Assembly: GCF_022179405.1 (NCBI RefSeq)
Contig: NZ_BPQT01000015.1
Location: forward strand, 62,001 to 126,000
Origin: Methylobacterium marchantiae
Lineage (GTDB): Bacteria; Pseudomonadota; Alphaproteobacteria; Rhizobiales; Beijerinckiaceae
Reading direction: 5' to 3'
Length of the DNA: 64,000 nucleotides
Of the stretch, positions 11,024-20,048 are shown piece by piece. The stretch's first letter is position 1. Every line of letters starts with the position of its first letter. The notes under the pieces were generated by a model, which worked only from the letters and a program-made list of their open reading frames with translations, was not told where the DNA came from and did not search any database. A program made the position numbers and the translations under genes.

Positions 11024-11193
11024 AGGCTGTGTGAAAACGCAGGACGGCTCTGAAATCGCGGAATAGTCTTCAATGCGTTAGGCATTCAAGCGTCTTACAG
11101 GCTGCCTCAGATGCCATAGGAATGCCTATTCCAACGCAACCCATGGAGCTTGAGAGGAAGTTCTTCTACTGCCTCCGCGTTTTCACACAGCCT
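11024..11193. mobile_element. 170-bp MITE-like element with perfect 17-bp terminal inverted repeats
   Basis: The left end AGGCTGTGTGAAAACGC (11024-11040) is an exact reverse complement of the right end (11177-11193). The interior encodes nothing. The ends look like IS termini, so this is a non-autonomous element or the two joined ends of a deleted IS. No clear target-site duplication was found. It lies between the lower-GC orphan gene and an alpha/beta hydrolase. Confidence 0.82.
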
Positions 11194-11305
11194 CGGTCGT
11201 GAACGGACGGTACCAACCGTCAGGTTTTGACCACTGGATCATTTCCCGCAGCGACGGTCTCGATCGGCCGAACCGATCGTCCGGAGAGCGTATGATCCAT
11301 CTTCC

Positions 11306-12082
11306 TCAGGGCCGCTCGTCGAGGAAGGCGAGGACGCCCTGCCGGTGCAGCTTGTCGCCCACCGCCGTGCTGTGGTCGCGGTTGGGCAGTTCGAGGCTCT
11401 TCGCGTTCGGCATGAGCGCGGCGAGGGCCGGAGCCGAGCCCGCCACCGTGTCGAGGGTCCCCACCGTGACGAGGGTCGGTGCCTCGATCTGCGAGACCTC
11501 CTCTCGCGATAGGGTCTGTCGCGAGCCGCGCATGCAGGCGGCGAGCGCCTTGAGATCGCTCTTGGTCTGCTCGGCGAAGGTGCGGAAGGCGGCGGCCGTG
11601 AGGTTGGGCGCCTTCTCGCCGGCGGGCGCTTCGAGGGCTTCGGCGATGCCGTTGGGCAGGCCCCTGCCCTCCACCAGATGCAGCCCGAGCCCGCCGAGGA
11701 GCACCGAGCGGACGCGTTCCGGATTGTCGAGGGCGAGATAGGCCGAGATCCGCGCGCCCATGGAATAGCCCATGATGTCGGCGCGCTCGATGCCGAGATG
11801 GTCGAGCAGGCGGCGCGCGTCCTGCGCCATGATGTCGGAGCCGTAGGCCTCGGGATCGTACAGCTTCTCGCTCTCGCCATGCCCGCGATTGTCGAGGGCG
11901 ACGACCCGGCGCCCCGCCTCGGACAGGGTCCTCACCCAGAGCGTGTTGACCCAGTTGACCGAATGGTTCGAGGCGAAGCCGTGGATCAGCACGATCGGAT
12001 CACCGCTCCCGCCCTTCGCCGGCACGTCGATATAGGCGATGGTGGTCCCGTCGGAATCGAAGGTCTGCATCGGCTCGTCCAT
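11306..12082 (-). CDS. Alpha/beta-fold hydrolase
   Basis: A 258-residue hydrolase of unknown substrate. The oxyanion region is LIHGFASN, the nucleophile elbow is GYSMGAR, the acid is the Asp in TVGTLDTVAG and the base is the His in NRDHSTAVG. All triad members are therefore present. The start MDEPMQTF at 12082 is preferred. An ATG four codons later is equally possible, and the longer upstream frame is unlike the family. It is divergent from the SRPBCC gene, with 247 bases between them. Confidence 0.85.
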   Translation of the reverse strand: MDEPMQTFDSDGTTIAYIDVPAKGGSGDPIVLIHGFASNHSVNWVNTLWVRTLSEAGRRVVALDNRGHGESEKLYDPEAYGSDIMAQDARRLLDHLGIERADIMGYSMGARISAYLALDNPERVRSVLLGGLGLHLVEGRGLPNGIAEALEAPAGEKAPNLTAAAFRTFAEQTKSDLKALAACMRGSRQTLSREEVSQIEAPTLVTVGTLDTVAGSAPALAALMPNAKSLELPNRDHSTAVGDKLHRQGVLAFLDERP

Positions 12083-12329
12083 GCCTTTCGAAGAAGTCGC
12101 CATCGGTCGAGGGCTCGCCCCCATCGGCCGCCAGACTCGCCCTTCGGCAGGGCGGAGGCAAGGCATGCGCGGCCGAGGCGGTGACAAGAGATCGTTTCCC
12201 TCGTCCCGCAGGGGATCGTCCGACGCGCCTGCCCTTGCCGCCCGGCGGCTCCGGCGCGATGAACGACGGGATCGTCATTGCGCTGCAGCGCGACCCGTGC
12301 CGGTGGATTGTCGAGGAGACGGACGGCCC

Positions 12330-12776
12330 ATGATCCAGATCGTTCCCGTCGTCGTCCTCAAACACGTGGTGCGCGCGCCGCAGCCGGACGTGTTCCGAGC
12401 CTGGACCGATCCTCTCCTGATCATGCGCTGGCTCGCACCCGGCACGTCCGTGGTGGAGCACGTGGAGACCGACCCGCGAGTGGGCGGCGCGTTTCTGCTG
12501 CGGGGGCGCGACGCGAGCGGGGCGCCCCATACCGTGACCGGGCATTACGAAGACATCCGGCGCGGGCATCACCTGCATCAGACCTGGATCTATGACGGGC
12601 CGAACCCGCTCCTGCGCGTCGGCGAGACCGTGGTCCATGTCGATCTGCTCTCCGTCGGCGACCGAGCCACGGAGATCACGCTCACCCATCGCCGCATCGT
12701 CAGCGCGGATGTCCGGAACGCCTATCGGGCCGATTGGCGGAGCTGTTTCGGCAAGCTTCAGGCCGCCCTGGGCTGA
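12330..12776 (+). CDS. SRPBCC/AHSA1-type ligand-binding protein
   Basis: The 148-residue START-like fold protein has the AHSA1 hallmarks: APQPDVFRAWTDPLLIMRW near the N-terminus, then WLAPG and DPRVGGAFLL. Such proteins bind hydrophobic ligands in a deep cavity. The ligand is unknown. A GAGGAG site lies about a dozen bases before the ATG. It is followed by the tandem intergenic repeats. Confidence 0.8.
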   Translation: MIQIVPVVVLKHVVRAPQPDVFRAWTDPLLIMRWLAPGTSVVEHVETDPRVGGAFLLRGRDASGAPHTVTGHYEDIRRGHHLHQTWIYDGPNPLLRVGETVVHVDLLSVGDRATEITLTHRRIVSADVRNAYRADWRSCFGKLQAALG

Positions 12777-12822
12777 GGGTTTTTTCGTGGAAACCGACCC
12801 GTTCCCGCTGCGCCCCCTTCTC

Positions 12823-12985
12823 CTGCGCCCCCTTCCCCGGACGGGTGGAGCGCGGCGGAACCCGATCCGGGGCCCAGCGCAGAAAGCCGCGACGCGGCCG
12901 TTCATCTGAAGCCGCTCCCGCGGCACGTCTCGCGCTGGGTCCCGGATCGCCTTCCGCTGATGCTGCAGGCGTCCGGGAAAGGTGG
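12823..12985. repeat. 163-bp intergenic repeat, unit A
   Basis: First of two nearly identical direct copies. It begins CTGCGCCCCCTTCCCCGG and contains palindromic pairs built on CCCCGGA/TCCGGGG and CGGAACCCGATCCGGG, followed by CTGGGTCCCGGATCGC. Unit B starts 238 bases further on. A diverged relative lies at 16018-16182. Long open frames across it are an effect of high GC. Confidence 0.88.
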
Positions 12986-13060
12986 AGGTTTTCGCCTCCT
13001 CCGGATCGCACGACGAAAGTCGGTGGCCGGGCCATGGCGATCACGCTCACCCCTCTCCAA

Positions 13061-13223
13061 CTGCGCCCCCTTCCCCGGACGGGTGGAGCGCAGCGGAACC
13101 CGATCCGGGGCCCAGCGCAGAAAGCCGCGACGCGGCCGTTCATCTGAAGCCGCTGACGCGGCACGTCTCGCGCTGGGTCCCGGATCGCCTTCCGCTGTCG
13201 CTGCAGGCGTCTGGGAAAGGTGG
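13061..13223. repeat. 163-bp intergenic repeat, unit B
   Basis: Second direct copy of unit A, the same length with only scattered differences. The 75-base spacer between the units is not repeated. Together the two units fill most of the 535-base gap between the SRPBCC gene and the NarK-type gene. Confidence 0.88.
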
Positions 13224-13312
13224 TCTGTTCTCTCCCTCCCTAGATCGAAATACGAAAGAGGGGCCGCGGCGCGCGCCGCAGCCCCCCGGTTGATCGTCGT
13301 TCCGTCGATGGT

Positions 13313-14659
13313 TCAGGCGAAGACGGGCTGGCCGCTGGTGACGGCGCGCTGGGCGACAGCCTCGTCGTAGAGCTTCTGCTCGTTCTCCTTGTGGGTGAGC
13401 GAGAAGCGCACCGAGATGGCGCAGAGCGACGAGATCAGCACGGCGATGCCGAGGATGAACAGGGCGCCGGGCAGGTTGCCGACACCTTTCAGGAGGAAGC
13501 CCGCCGCCACGGCGCCGACATTGCCGCCGGCGCCGATGATGCCGGCGACGCCGCCGAGCGCCTTGCGGTCGATGAACGGCACAAGGGCGTAGGTGGCGCC
13601 GCAGGCCATGTGGGTGAACAGGCCGAAGGCCAGCATCGCGACGACGGCGAGGGTCACCGAGCCGGCATAGGCGAAGGCGAGGAGGCCGAGCCCCTCGCCG
13701 ACCATCAGCGTGAACAGGAGCAGCGTGCGTCCGTCGAGGCCCTTCGAGCGGGCGACCCGGTCGGAGGCGATGCCGCCGAGCGCGCGGGCGAATAGGGCCA
13801 GCAGGCCGAAGCTGCCCGCCGCCATGCCGGCCTGGGTCAGATCGAGGCCGAAACGCTCGACATAATAGGTCGCCGCCACTGCATGGATGAAGATCTCGAC
13901 GCCGAAGCAGGCGCCGTAGGTGATGGCGAGCATCCAGACACGGTAATTCACCATCGCCTGCTTGAAGACCGCCCAGCCGCCCTTCTTGCCGGAATCCACC
14001 GCCACGCCGCGGGCGCGCAGCTCCATGATGTTGCCCTCGGGCGTATCCTGGGTGAAGCGGTAGTACAGGACGGCGACGATCAGCATCATCACGCCGGGCA
14101 CGATCATCGACAGGCGCCAGCCCATCGTCTTCTCGACGCCGAGGCTGAGGAGGGCCGCGAGGATGAGCGGCATCACGCTTTGGGTGACGCCGCCGCCGGC
14201 ATTGCCCCAGCCGCCCACGGTGGCGTTGGCGGTGCCCACCACGTTCGGCGCGAACATCACCGAGGTGTGGAACTGGGTGATGACGAAGCTCGCCCCGATG
14301 GCGCCGATGGCGAGGCGGAAGAACAGGAAGCTTTCGTAGGAATTGGCGAAGGCGATGCCGATCACCGGGATCGCGCCCAGGGTCAGCAGGGCGGTATAGG
14401 TGAGCCGCGGGCCGAAGCGGTCGCACATCGGCCCGATCAGCAGGCGCACCAGGATGGTGATGCCCACGGCGGCGATGTTGATATTGTAGACCTGATCGTT
14501 GGTCAGGTGGAACTCGCCCTTGATCACCGGCATCAGCGGCGCGACAGCGAACCAGGCGAAGAAGCAGACGAAGAAGGCGAGCCAGGTGATGTGGAAGGCC
14601 CGCATCTGCGGCGTGGCGAGGCTGAAGAGATCGATTCGGGTGGCTTTTCGGGATTGCAT
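13313..14659 (-). CDS. Nitrate/nitrite transporter, NNP family (NarK/NrtP type)
   Basis: Major-facilitator protein of 448 residues with about 12 membrane helices. It shows the NNP signature GGWGNAGGGVTQ and a second glycine-rich copy GIIGAGGNVGAVAAG, as well as the substrate-binding helix region RLLIGPMCDRFGPR. It would move nitrate and/or nitrite across the inner membrane. No nitrate or nitrite reductase genes occur in the window, so transport direction cannot be inferred. The start MQSRKATRIDLF has a GGAG site and replaces a longer non-homologous frame. Confidence 0.9.
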   Translation of the reverse strand: MQSRKATRIDLFSLATPQMRAFHITWLAFFVCFFAWFAVAPLMPVIKGEFHLTNDQVYNINIAAVGITILVRLLIGPMCDRFGPRLTYTALLTLGAIPVIGIAFANSYESFLFFRLAIGAIGASFVITQFHTSVMFAPNVVGTANATVGGWGNAGGGVTQSVMPLILAALLSLGVEKTMGWRLSMIVPGVMMLIVAVLYYRFTQDTPEGNIMELRARGVAVDSGKKGGWAVFKQAMVNYRVWMLAITYGACFGVEIFIHAVAATYYVERFGLDLTQAGMAAGSFGLLALFARALGGIASDRVARSKGLDGRTLLLFTLMVGEGLGLLAFAYAGSVTLAVVAMLAFGLFTHMACGATYALVPFIDRKALGGVAGIIGAGGNVGAVAAGFLLKGVGNLPGALFILGIAVLISSLCAISVRFSLTHKENEQKLYDEAVAQRAVTSGQPVFA

Positions 14660-15081
14660 CGGAGGGGCTCCAGGCGATCGGATTTCTCCCGGCACTCCTC
14701 GCGAGTGGCCCCCGTCCTGCGGGGTGGGGAGAGACTGGTCGCTCACGCCACAGTGAGCACGAGCCGCCTGTGGGACGAGGCGCCTCTCGCGGGCGCCGTT
14801 GCCCACGGACGGCCCTGTTGCATCGCACATGCCAAGTGGAGCGCGTCTCGAAAGGCCGGCCGTCATCGCGCCGTCGCGCTCTGGGAAGAGCCTCGGGAGC
14901 CGGGTCGGACGACCATTCCGGCCGCCGTCAGGCTGCCTCCCTCATGGTCGCCTGCGCATTCGATGATCGGGAACTTGCGTTGTTTTCAGGCATGGCGCGG
15001 ATTTGTGCAGAGGCATCGGCGAAGGCCGGCCCGGCAGGTGGCGCTTGCCGTGCGCCCCTCGGGCTGGCATCACCCGCCGCA
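14660..15081. other. Intergenic region between divergent genes, nothing distinctive
   Basis: About 420 bases of high-GC sequence between the NarK-type gene and the FkbM gene. It must contain both promoters, but no convincing hexamers stand out. The FkbM frame stays open through part of it without resembling the family. Confidence 0.35.
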
Positions 15082-15930
15082 ATGACCGACACGCATTCTT
15101 CCGGCATCCCGCCCTTCGGCACTTACGCGCCCACGGGGCTCGTCGCGCGCATCACCGATCGCACGGTGAAACTGTCCGGCCGGAGCTGGGCGGGGCGACG
15201 CCTCGGCTTCCTGTTGCGCCGGATGGCGATCACGATGCTGCACGGACAGCCCCTCGACGTGGAGCGGTTCGGTGCGCGGATGCGGCTGCATCCCTACAAC
15301 AACAATTGCGAGAAGAAGGTGCTGTTCACGCCGCAATTCTTCGATCCCGAAGAGCGTGCGCTGCTGAAATCGCGGCTGGAGCCCGGCTGCACCTTCCTGG
15401 ATATCGGGGCGAATATCGGCGCCTACGCCTTGTCTGTGGCGGCCTTCGCCGGGCCGCGCGCCCGCATCCTCGCCGTCGAGCCGCAGCCCGACGTGTTCGA
15501 CCGGCTGACCTACAATATCGGCCTGAACCCGTTCGGCACGGTGAAGGCGGTGGCCTGCGCGGTAGCCGACAAGGCCGGCGAACTCACCCTGTTCGTCGAT
15601 CCGCGCAACCGCGGCGAATCGAGCCTGAAGATCGTCGGCACCAACGAGGGCGCGCAGATCCGCGTGCCGGCGGTGACCCTGCTGGGCCTCGCCCAGGGCG
15701 AAGGCATCACCCGCATCGACGCGATGAAGCTCGACGTGGAGGGCGCCGAGGACCTGATCCTGGAGCCGTTCCTGCGCGAGGCGCCGGCCTCCCTGCATCC
15801 CCGCCTCCTCGTCATCGAGGACGGCACGGCCCAGTGGCAGATCGACCTCGTCGGCCTGCTGGAAGCGCGCGGCTACCGCCAGATCGCCCGCACGCGGCTG
15901 AACCTGATCTTCGAGCGCAGCGCGGATTGA
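15082..15930 (+). CDS. FkbM-family SAM-dependent methyltransferase
   Basis: The 282-residue protein carries motif I FLDIGANIGAYAL, the acidic loop AVEPQPDVFDRL and the FkbM region IDAMKLDVEGAEDLIL. Members methylate sugars or small molecules, often in cell-surface glycan or secondary-metabolite pathways. No such pathway is next to it. The start at MTDTHSSG is a judgement; the frame is open for about 100 codons upstream without conserved sequence. Confidence 0.85.
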   Translation: MTDTHSSGIPPFGTYAPTGLVARITDRTVKLSGRSWAGRRLGFLLRRMAITMLHGQPLDVERFGARMRLHPYNNNCEKKVLFTPQFFDPEERALLKSRLEPGCTFLDIGANIGAYALSVAAFAGPRARILAVEPQPDVFDRLTYNIGLNPFGTVKAVACAVADKAGELTLFVDPRNRGESSLKIVGTNEGAQIRVPAVTLLGLAQGEGITRIDAMKLDVEGAEDLILEPFLREAPASLHPRLLVIEDGTAQWQIDLVGLLEARGYRQIARTRLNLIFERSAD

Positions 15931-16017
15931 AGGGCGTTCGGCTGTCCCATCCTGCGCCCTGATCATGTGATCGAGACAGGGATTGCCGAAGACGTCATCG
16001 CAGACCCCGGCACCCAT

Positions 16018-16182
16018 CCCTTCCCCGGACGGGTGGAGCGAAAGCGGAACCCGATCCGGGGGCCAGCACGGGAAGCCGCGCAGCGTCCGCGTCTGGCGCC
16101 ATCGGGCACGAGCCGCTGCGCGGCAATTCCCGTGCTGGGTCTCGGCTCACCCTCCGCTTCGCGGCGGGCGGCCGGGAAATGG
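16018..16182. repeat. Diverged third copy of the 163-bp intergenic repeat
   Basis: It begins CCCTTCCCCGGACGGGTGGAG and keeps the same order of blocks as units A and B: CGGAACCCGATCCGGG, a central palindrome, CTGGGTCTCGG and a final CGGGAAATGG. The middle has diverged and has its own compensating arms. It sits between the FkbM gene and the end of pccB. Confidence 0.75.
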
Positions 16183-16209
16183 CTCCCCTGGCGGGAAGCC
16201 CTCTCTCGC

Positions 16210-17742
16210 TCAGAGCGGGATGTTGTCGTGCTTCTTCCAGGGCTGCTCCATCTCCTTGGTGCGCAGCATGCCGAGCGCCCGGGCGATGCGCTTGCGCGTC
16301 GAGTGGGGCATGATCACCTCGTCGATATAGCCGCGCTCGGCCGCCACGAAGGGCGAGAGGAAGCGGTCCTCGTACTCGCCGGTGCGCGCGGCGATCTTGT
16401 CGGTGTCGCCGATCTCGCTGCGGAAGATGATCTCCACCGCGCCCTTGGCGCCCATCACCGCGATCTGTGCGGTGGGCCAGGCGTAGTTGATGTCGGCGCC
16501 CACATGCTTGGAGGCCATCACGTCGTAGGCGCCGCCGAAGGCCTTGCGGGTGATGATCGTCACCAGCGGCACCGTGGCCTGGCTGTAGGCGAAGAGCAGC
16601 TTGGCGCCGTGCTTGATCAGGCCGCCATATTCCTGGGCCGTTCCCGGAAGGAAGCCGGGGACGTCCACGAAGGTGACGATCGGGATCGAGAAGGCGTTGC
16701 AGAAGCGGACGAAGCGGGCGGCCTTGCGGGAGGCGTCGGAATCGAGCACGCCGGCCAGCACCATCGGCTGGTTGGCGACGAAGCCCACGGTGCGGCCCTC
16801 GATGCGGCCGAAGCCGGTGATGATGTTGCGGGCGTAGGTCGCCTGGATCTCGAAGAAATCGCCCTCGTCGACCACGCGCCGGATCAGCTCGCCCATGTCG
16901 TAGGGCTTGTTCGGGTTGTCCGGGATCAGGGTATCGAGGGACTTGTCGAGGCGCAGCGGATCGTCGAAGCTCTCGATCTCCGGCACGCCGTCGATGTTGT
17001 TGGCGGGCAGGAAGTCGAGCAGGCGGCGGACCTGCAGGATCGCCTCGACATCGTTCTCGAACGAGCCGTCGGCGATGGAGGACTTGGTGGTGTGGACCTT
17101 GGCCCCACCCAGTTCCTCGGCCGTCACCACCTCGTTGGTCACGGTCTTCACCACGTCGGGGCCGGTGACGAACATGTAGCTCGTGTCGCGGACCATGAAG
17201 ATGAAGTCGGTCATGGCCGGCGAATAGACGTCGCCGCCGGCGCACGGCCCCATGATGACGGAGATCTGCGGGATGACGCCGGAGGCGGCGACGTTGCGGC
17301 GGAACACCTCGCCGTAGCCGCCGAGCGCGGCGACGCCCTCCTGGATGCGGGCTCCGCCGGCATCGAAGATGCCGATGATCGGGGCGCGCATCTTGAGCGC
17401 CATGTCCTGGACCTTGATGATCTTCTGGGCGTGGGTCTCCGAGAGGGAGCCGCCGAACACCGTGAAGTCCTTCGAGAACAGGAAGACCGTGCGGCCGTTG
17501 ATGGTGCCCCAGCCGGTGACGACGCCGTCGCCGGGGATCTTCTGCTTCTCCATCCCGAAGTCGGTCGAGCGGTGCTGCACGAACATGTCGAATTCTTCGA
17601 ACGACCCGTGGTCGAGGAGGAGCTCGATGCGCTCGCGCGCCGTCAGCTTGCCGCGCTTGTGCTGGGCGACGACCCGGTTCTCACCGCCGCCGAGCCGGGC
17701 TTCCGCGCGCCGCTCTTCGAGCCGTTCGAGAATGTCCTTCAT
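16210..17742 (-). CDS. pccB: Propionyl-CoA carboxylase, beta (carboxyltransferase) subunit
   Basis: Transfers the carboxyl group from biotin to propionyl-CoA, giving methylmalonyl-CoA. In Methylobacterium this feeds the ethylmalonyl-CoA pathway of C1 and C2 assimilation. The 510-residue length and the paired crotonase-fold halves match PccB. Visible landmarks are the N-terminal [22 protein letters not shown] segment (split), the first oxyanion site [11 protein letters not shown] and the second at [17 protein letters not shown]. The ending KKHDNIPL is family-typical. The alpha subunit is not in the window. Confidence 0.95.
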   Translation of the reverse strand: MKDILERLEERRAEARLGGGENRVVAQHKRGKLTARERIELLLDHGSFEEFDMFVQHRSTDFGMEKQKIPGDGVVTGWGTINGRTVFLFSKDFTVFGGSLSETHAQKIIKVQDMALKMRAPIIGIFDAGGARIQEGVAALGGYGEVFRRNVAASGVIPQISVIMGPCAGGDVYSPAMTDFIFMVRDTSYMFVTGPDVVKTVTNEVVTAEELGGAKVHTTKSSIADGSFENDVEAILQVRRLLDFLPANNIDGVPEIESFDDPLRLDKSLDTLIPDNPNKPYDMGELIRRVVDEGDFFEIQATYARNIITGFGRIEGRTVGFVANQPMVLAGVLDSDASRKAARFVRFCNAFSIPIVTFVDVPGFLPGTAQEYGGLIKHGAKLLFAYSQATVPLVTIITRKAFGGAYDVMASKHVGADINYAWPTAQIAVMGAKGAVEIIFRSEIGDTDKIAARTGEYEDRFLSPFVAAERGYIDEVIMPHSTRKRIARALGMLRTKEMEQPWKKHDNIPL

Positions 17743-17857
17743 GCTGTTCGGGCCCTGAGATGGATAAGAGGGAGGATGCCGTGCCGCTTCCCGCAGCGAG
17801 GCTTGGCGGTATACGTCAAATGCGCCTTAGCACGAGCCAAAGGCAGCGAAAACGGAT

Positions 17858-18655
17858 TTAAAGCGCCAGCGTCGATACCGTCGCCGCGGCCTCGAACTCC
17901 GCCTTCCGCAGGGCGTGGCGCGCCTCCGCCTCGGCGTCGCTGCCCCAGACACTGGCCTGATAGGCCTCGTCCACATGGGCGGCGATCCAGGCCTCCTGCG
18001 GGGTCAGGCGCCCGTGCAGGGTCGCGAGAGCGATGAGAAGCGAGCCGGTCAGCGTCGTCATGGTGTGGAGCGCCGCCAGCCGGAACGGCCCGTCCACGGC
18101 CGCGATGGCCCCGCGCAGGGCGGCCACCGACTTCTCCGGTTGGGTGACGTGCATCACCCCCTCGCTGAGGATGAGGCGGGCGCCGAAGGTCTCGTGCGCC
18201 CAGTCGAGCACGGGGTCCCAGGCGCGGGCCTGATCGGCCACGAGGCGTTCGGGGTCGGCGGCGCGATAGGCCACGAGATCCGTGCCGGCATAGGCCGAGA
18301 GATCGTCGATCACCGCCCCGCGCCGGGGCGCGACGCCGTCGATGGCAGTGTTGGCGAGGCGCGTCAGCGGCATGATCGAAGGGTCGATGACGTCGACCTG
18401 TGCCGCCCATTCCGCCGCCACGGCCTCGGCGAGCGCCCGCGTCGGCAGGCGCAGCGGGTTGCGGGCCGGCGTGTTGGCGGGCCGTCCGTCGAGGGTCAGG
18501 CGAAAGCCGTCCTCCTCCCCGGCGAGACCGGCCTGCGTGTAGAACCGCTTCGGCAGGGCGACGCGCGTCTGCGCGCGCACGGACCGGTGCGGATCGTGAA
18601 CGGGAGGATCATCGGAGGCGCCGAGCCAGCCGGCGGGATCGTCGTTGCTCATCAT
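17858..18655 (-). CDS. ATP12-family F1 ATP synthase assembly chaperone
   Basis: The 265-residue homologue of mitochondrial Atp12, which binds the F1 alpha subunit before assembly. It has the N-terminal KRFYTQAGLAGEEDGFRLTL region with LDGRPANTP, the central LAYRA-like segment (TDLVAYRAADPERL) and the C-terminal HVDEAYQASVWGSDAEA. It lies between pccB and the HAD phosphatase on the same strand. The HAD, ATP12 and rluC neighbourhood is common in alphaproteobacteria. Two adjacent ATG codons are possible starts. Confidence 0.9.
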   Translation of the reverse strand: MMSNDDPAGWLGASDDPPVHDPHRSVRAQTRVALPKRFYTQAGLAGEEDGFRLTLDGRPANTPARNPLRLPTRALAEAVAAEWAAQVDVIDPSIMPLTRLANTAIDGVAPRRGAVIDDLSAYAGTDLVAYRAADPERLVADQARAWDPVLDWAHETFGARLILSEGVMHVTQPEKSVAALRGAIAAVDGPFRLAALHTMTTLTGSLLIALATLHGRLTPQEAWIAAHVDEAYQASVWGSDAEAEARHALRKAEFEAAATVSTLAL

Positions 18656-18707
18656 GGAGCGGGGTTCTAGCGCATCGCGTCACGGCCCGCGAGCGCCGAG
18701 CCGATCG

Positions 18708-19406
18708 CTATTCGGGTGCCAAGTCTCCGACGATGGTGTCGCCGCCGACGTCGCGCAGGCCGCCCGAGAACAGCTCGCCCAGCGCCGAGGCGGTTTCTAC
18801 CACCGTCACCGCCCCGGCTCCGAACAGGGCGCCGGGCGGGTGATAGCCCCAGGCGACTCCGATGGCCGCCGCGCCGGCGCTCACCGCCATGTCCATGTCG
18901 TAGGTAGTGTCGCCGATCATCACCGTGGTCTCGGGCACGGCGCCCACATCGGCCATCGCCCGACGCAGCATCGTCGGATCCGGCTTCGACGGCGCATCGT
19001 CCGCGGTCTGGGTGGTGGCGAACACGTCGCCCCAGCCGTGGCTCTCGATCAGCCGGTCGACGCCGCGCCGCGATTTGCCCGTGGCGAGGCCCAGCCGCAG
19101 GTCTTCGCGCGCGCGCAGGCGCTCGATCAGGTCGCCCATGCCGGGAAACAGCGGTTCCTCGTAGGAGGGGTCGAGCCGCAGCGTGTTGAAGGCCCGCTTG
19201 TAGCTCTCCGACAGGCTCTCGATGGGCCCCTGCTCGCCCACGAGGCGCCGGAAGGCCTGGGGCAGCGACAGCCCGACCACCGAGAGGGAGACGGCACGGG
19301 TGGGCGCCTCCATGCCGTGTTCGGCGAAGGCCATGCCCTGGGCGGCGACGATGAGATGCTGGCTGTCGACCAGCGTCCCGTCCACGTCGAAGACGACGAG
19401 CTTCAC
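18708..19406 (-). CDS. HAD-superfamily phosphatase, phosphoglycolate-phosphatase-like
   Basis: A 232-residue hydrolase with motif I FDVDGTLVDSQ (nucleophile Asp), motif II T/S in LATGKSRRGV, and motif IV GDTTYDMDMAVSAG. An alpha-helical cap lies between motifs I and II, as in Gph-type enzymes. It is 52 bases upstream of the ATP12 gene on the same strand. The substrate is not determined. Confidence 0.88.
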   Translation of the reverse strand: MKLVVFDVDGTLVDSQHLIVAAQGMAFAEHGMEAPTRAVSLSVVGLSLPQAFRRLVGEQGPIESLSESYKRAFNTLRLDPSYEEPLFPGMGDLIERLRAREDLRLGLATGKSRRGVDRLIESHGWGDVFATTQTADDAPSKPDPTMLRRAMADVGAVPETTVMIGDTTYDMDMAVSAGAAAIGVAWGYHPPGALFGAGAVTVVETASALGELFSGGLRDVGGDTIVGDLAPE

Positions 19407-19419
19407 CGGACCCTACGGC

Positions 19420-19495
19420 GCGACCGCCTCACGGCTCGGATCCTCGGCGACATGGCCGCCTCATGGCTCGGATCCTCGGCGACATTGGCGCCTCA
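19420..19495. repeat. Short tandem repeat of about 32 bp
   Basis: Two and a half units built on GCCTCACGGCTCGGATCC and CTCGGCGACATGG lie between the HAD gene start and the stop of the secreted-protein gene. Differences between units are single bases. It may have arisen by slippage. Confidence 0.6.
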
Positions 19496-19876
19496 CGGCT
19501 GACGCCCCTGCGGGGATTGCTGGGCCGGGTTCTGCCCGGGCTTCGGGCGCTCGTAGCCGAGCTTGCAGCGGATCAGGAAGCGCCGCCGCACGCCGCCGCG
19601 CAGGTTGCGCGCATGGGAGAGCCGGTTGCAGCTGGCATAGGACCGCCGCCGGCGGTCTCCTGCTCGTGTCTGCGCGCCCTGGCGGCCGACGGCAGGGGGC
19701 GGCGGCGCCTGGTTCTGCGCGGCCGGCACCGGCGTCGCCTTCGGCGCCGGTGCCGGCTGGGGCTGTTGCGGGTTGGGCGCCTGAGCCACGGCCTCGGAGG
19801 TCAGCGAGGCTGATCCGAGGCATACGAACAGGCCGACGAGTGCGGTGCAGGCCATGGTCGCGAACGTCATCGGCAT
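19493..19876 (-). CDS. Secreted or membrane-anchored proline-rich basic protein
   Basis: The 127-residue product has an N-terminal hydrophobic signal (MACTALVGLFVCLGSASL) ending near EAVAQA. A Pro/Gln/Ala linker follows, then a basic C-terminal part with SYASCNRLSHARNLRGGVRRR and two Cys, and a Pro/Gln-rich tail. It is probably periplasmic, and the function is unknown. The start MPMTFATM at 19876 fits the signal peptide; the longer frame upstream does not. Confidence 0.6.
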   Translation of the reverse strand: MPMTFATMACTALVGLFVCLGSASLTSEAVAQAPNPQQPQPAPAPKATPVPAAQNQAPPPPAVGRQGAQTRAGDRRRRSYASCNRLSHARNLRGGVRRRFLIRCKLGYERPKPGQNPAQQSPQGRQP

Positions 19877-20048
19877 GTTGTCTCGCTGCAAGAGCACGGA
19901 ATGTCGGCGCCAAGAAGCCTGCATCAAGGATAAGGCATGGCGTCCGATTGCCAAGGCGCATGATCGAAGACGCATGATCGAAGGCGAATCCGCGTGCGGC
20001 ACGCCGCCGACTTGCCTGATTGACCCGATCTCCTCTGCCGGAATCGGT

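Noticed and set aside
12823-13223. Tandem repeats considered as a CRISPR array
   Set aside because: Only two units of 163 bp, internal palindromes, a spacer of 75 bases and no cas genes.
13313-14659. A nitrate-assimilation cluster around the NarK-type transporter
   Set aside because: No nitrate or nitrite reductase, sensor or molybdenum-cofactor genes occur nearby; only the transporter is present.
15967-18036. A 689-codon plus-strand frame opposite pccB
   Set aside because: Shadow of the conserved carboxylase. It also runs through an intergenic repeat.
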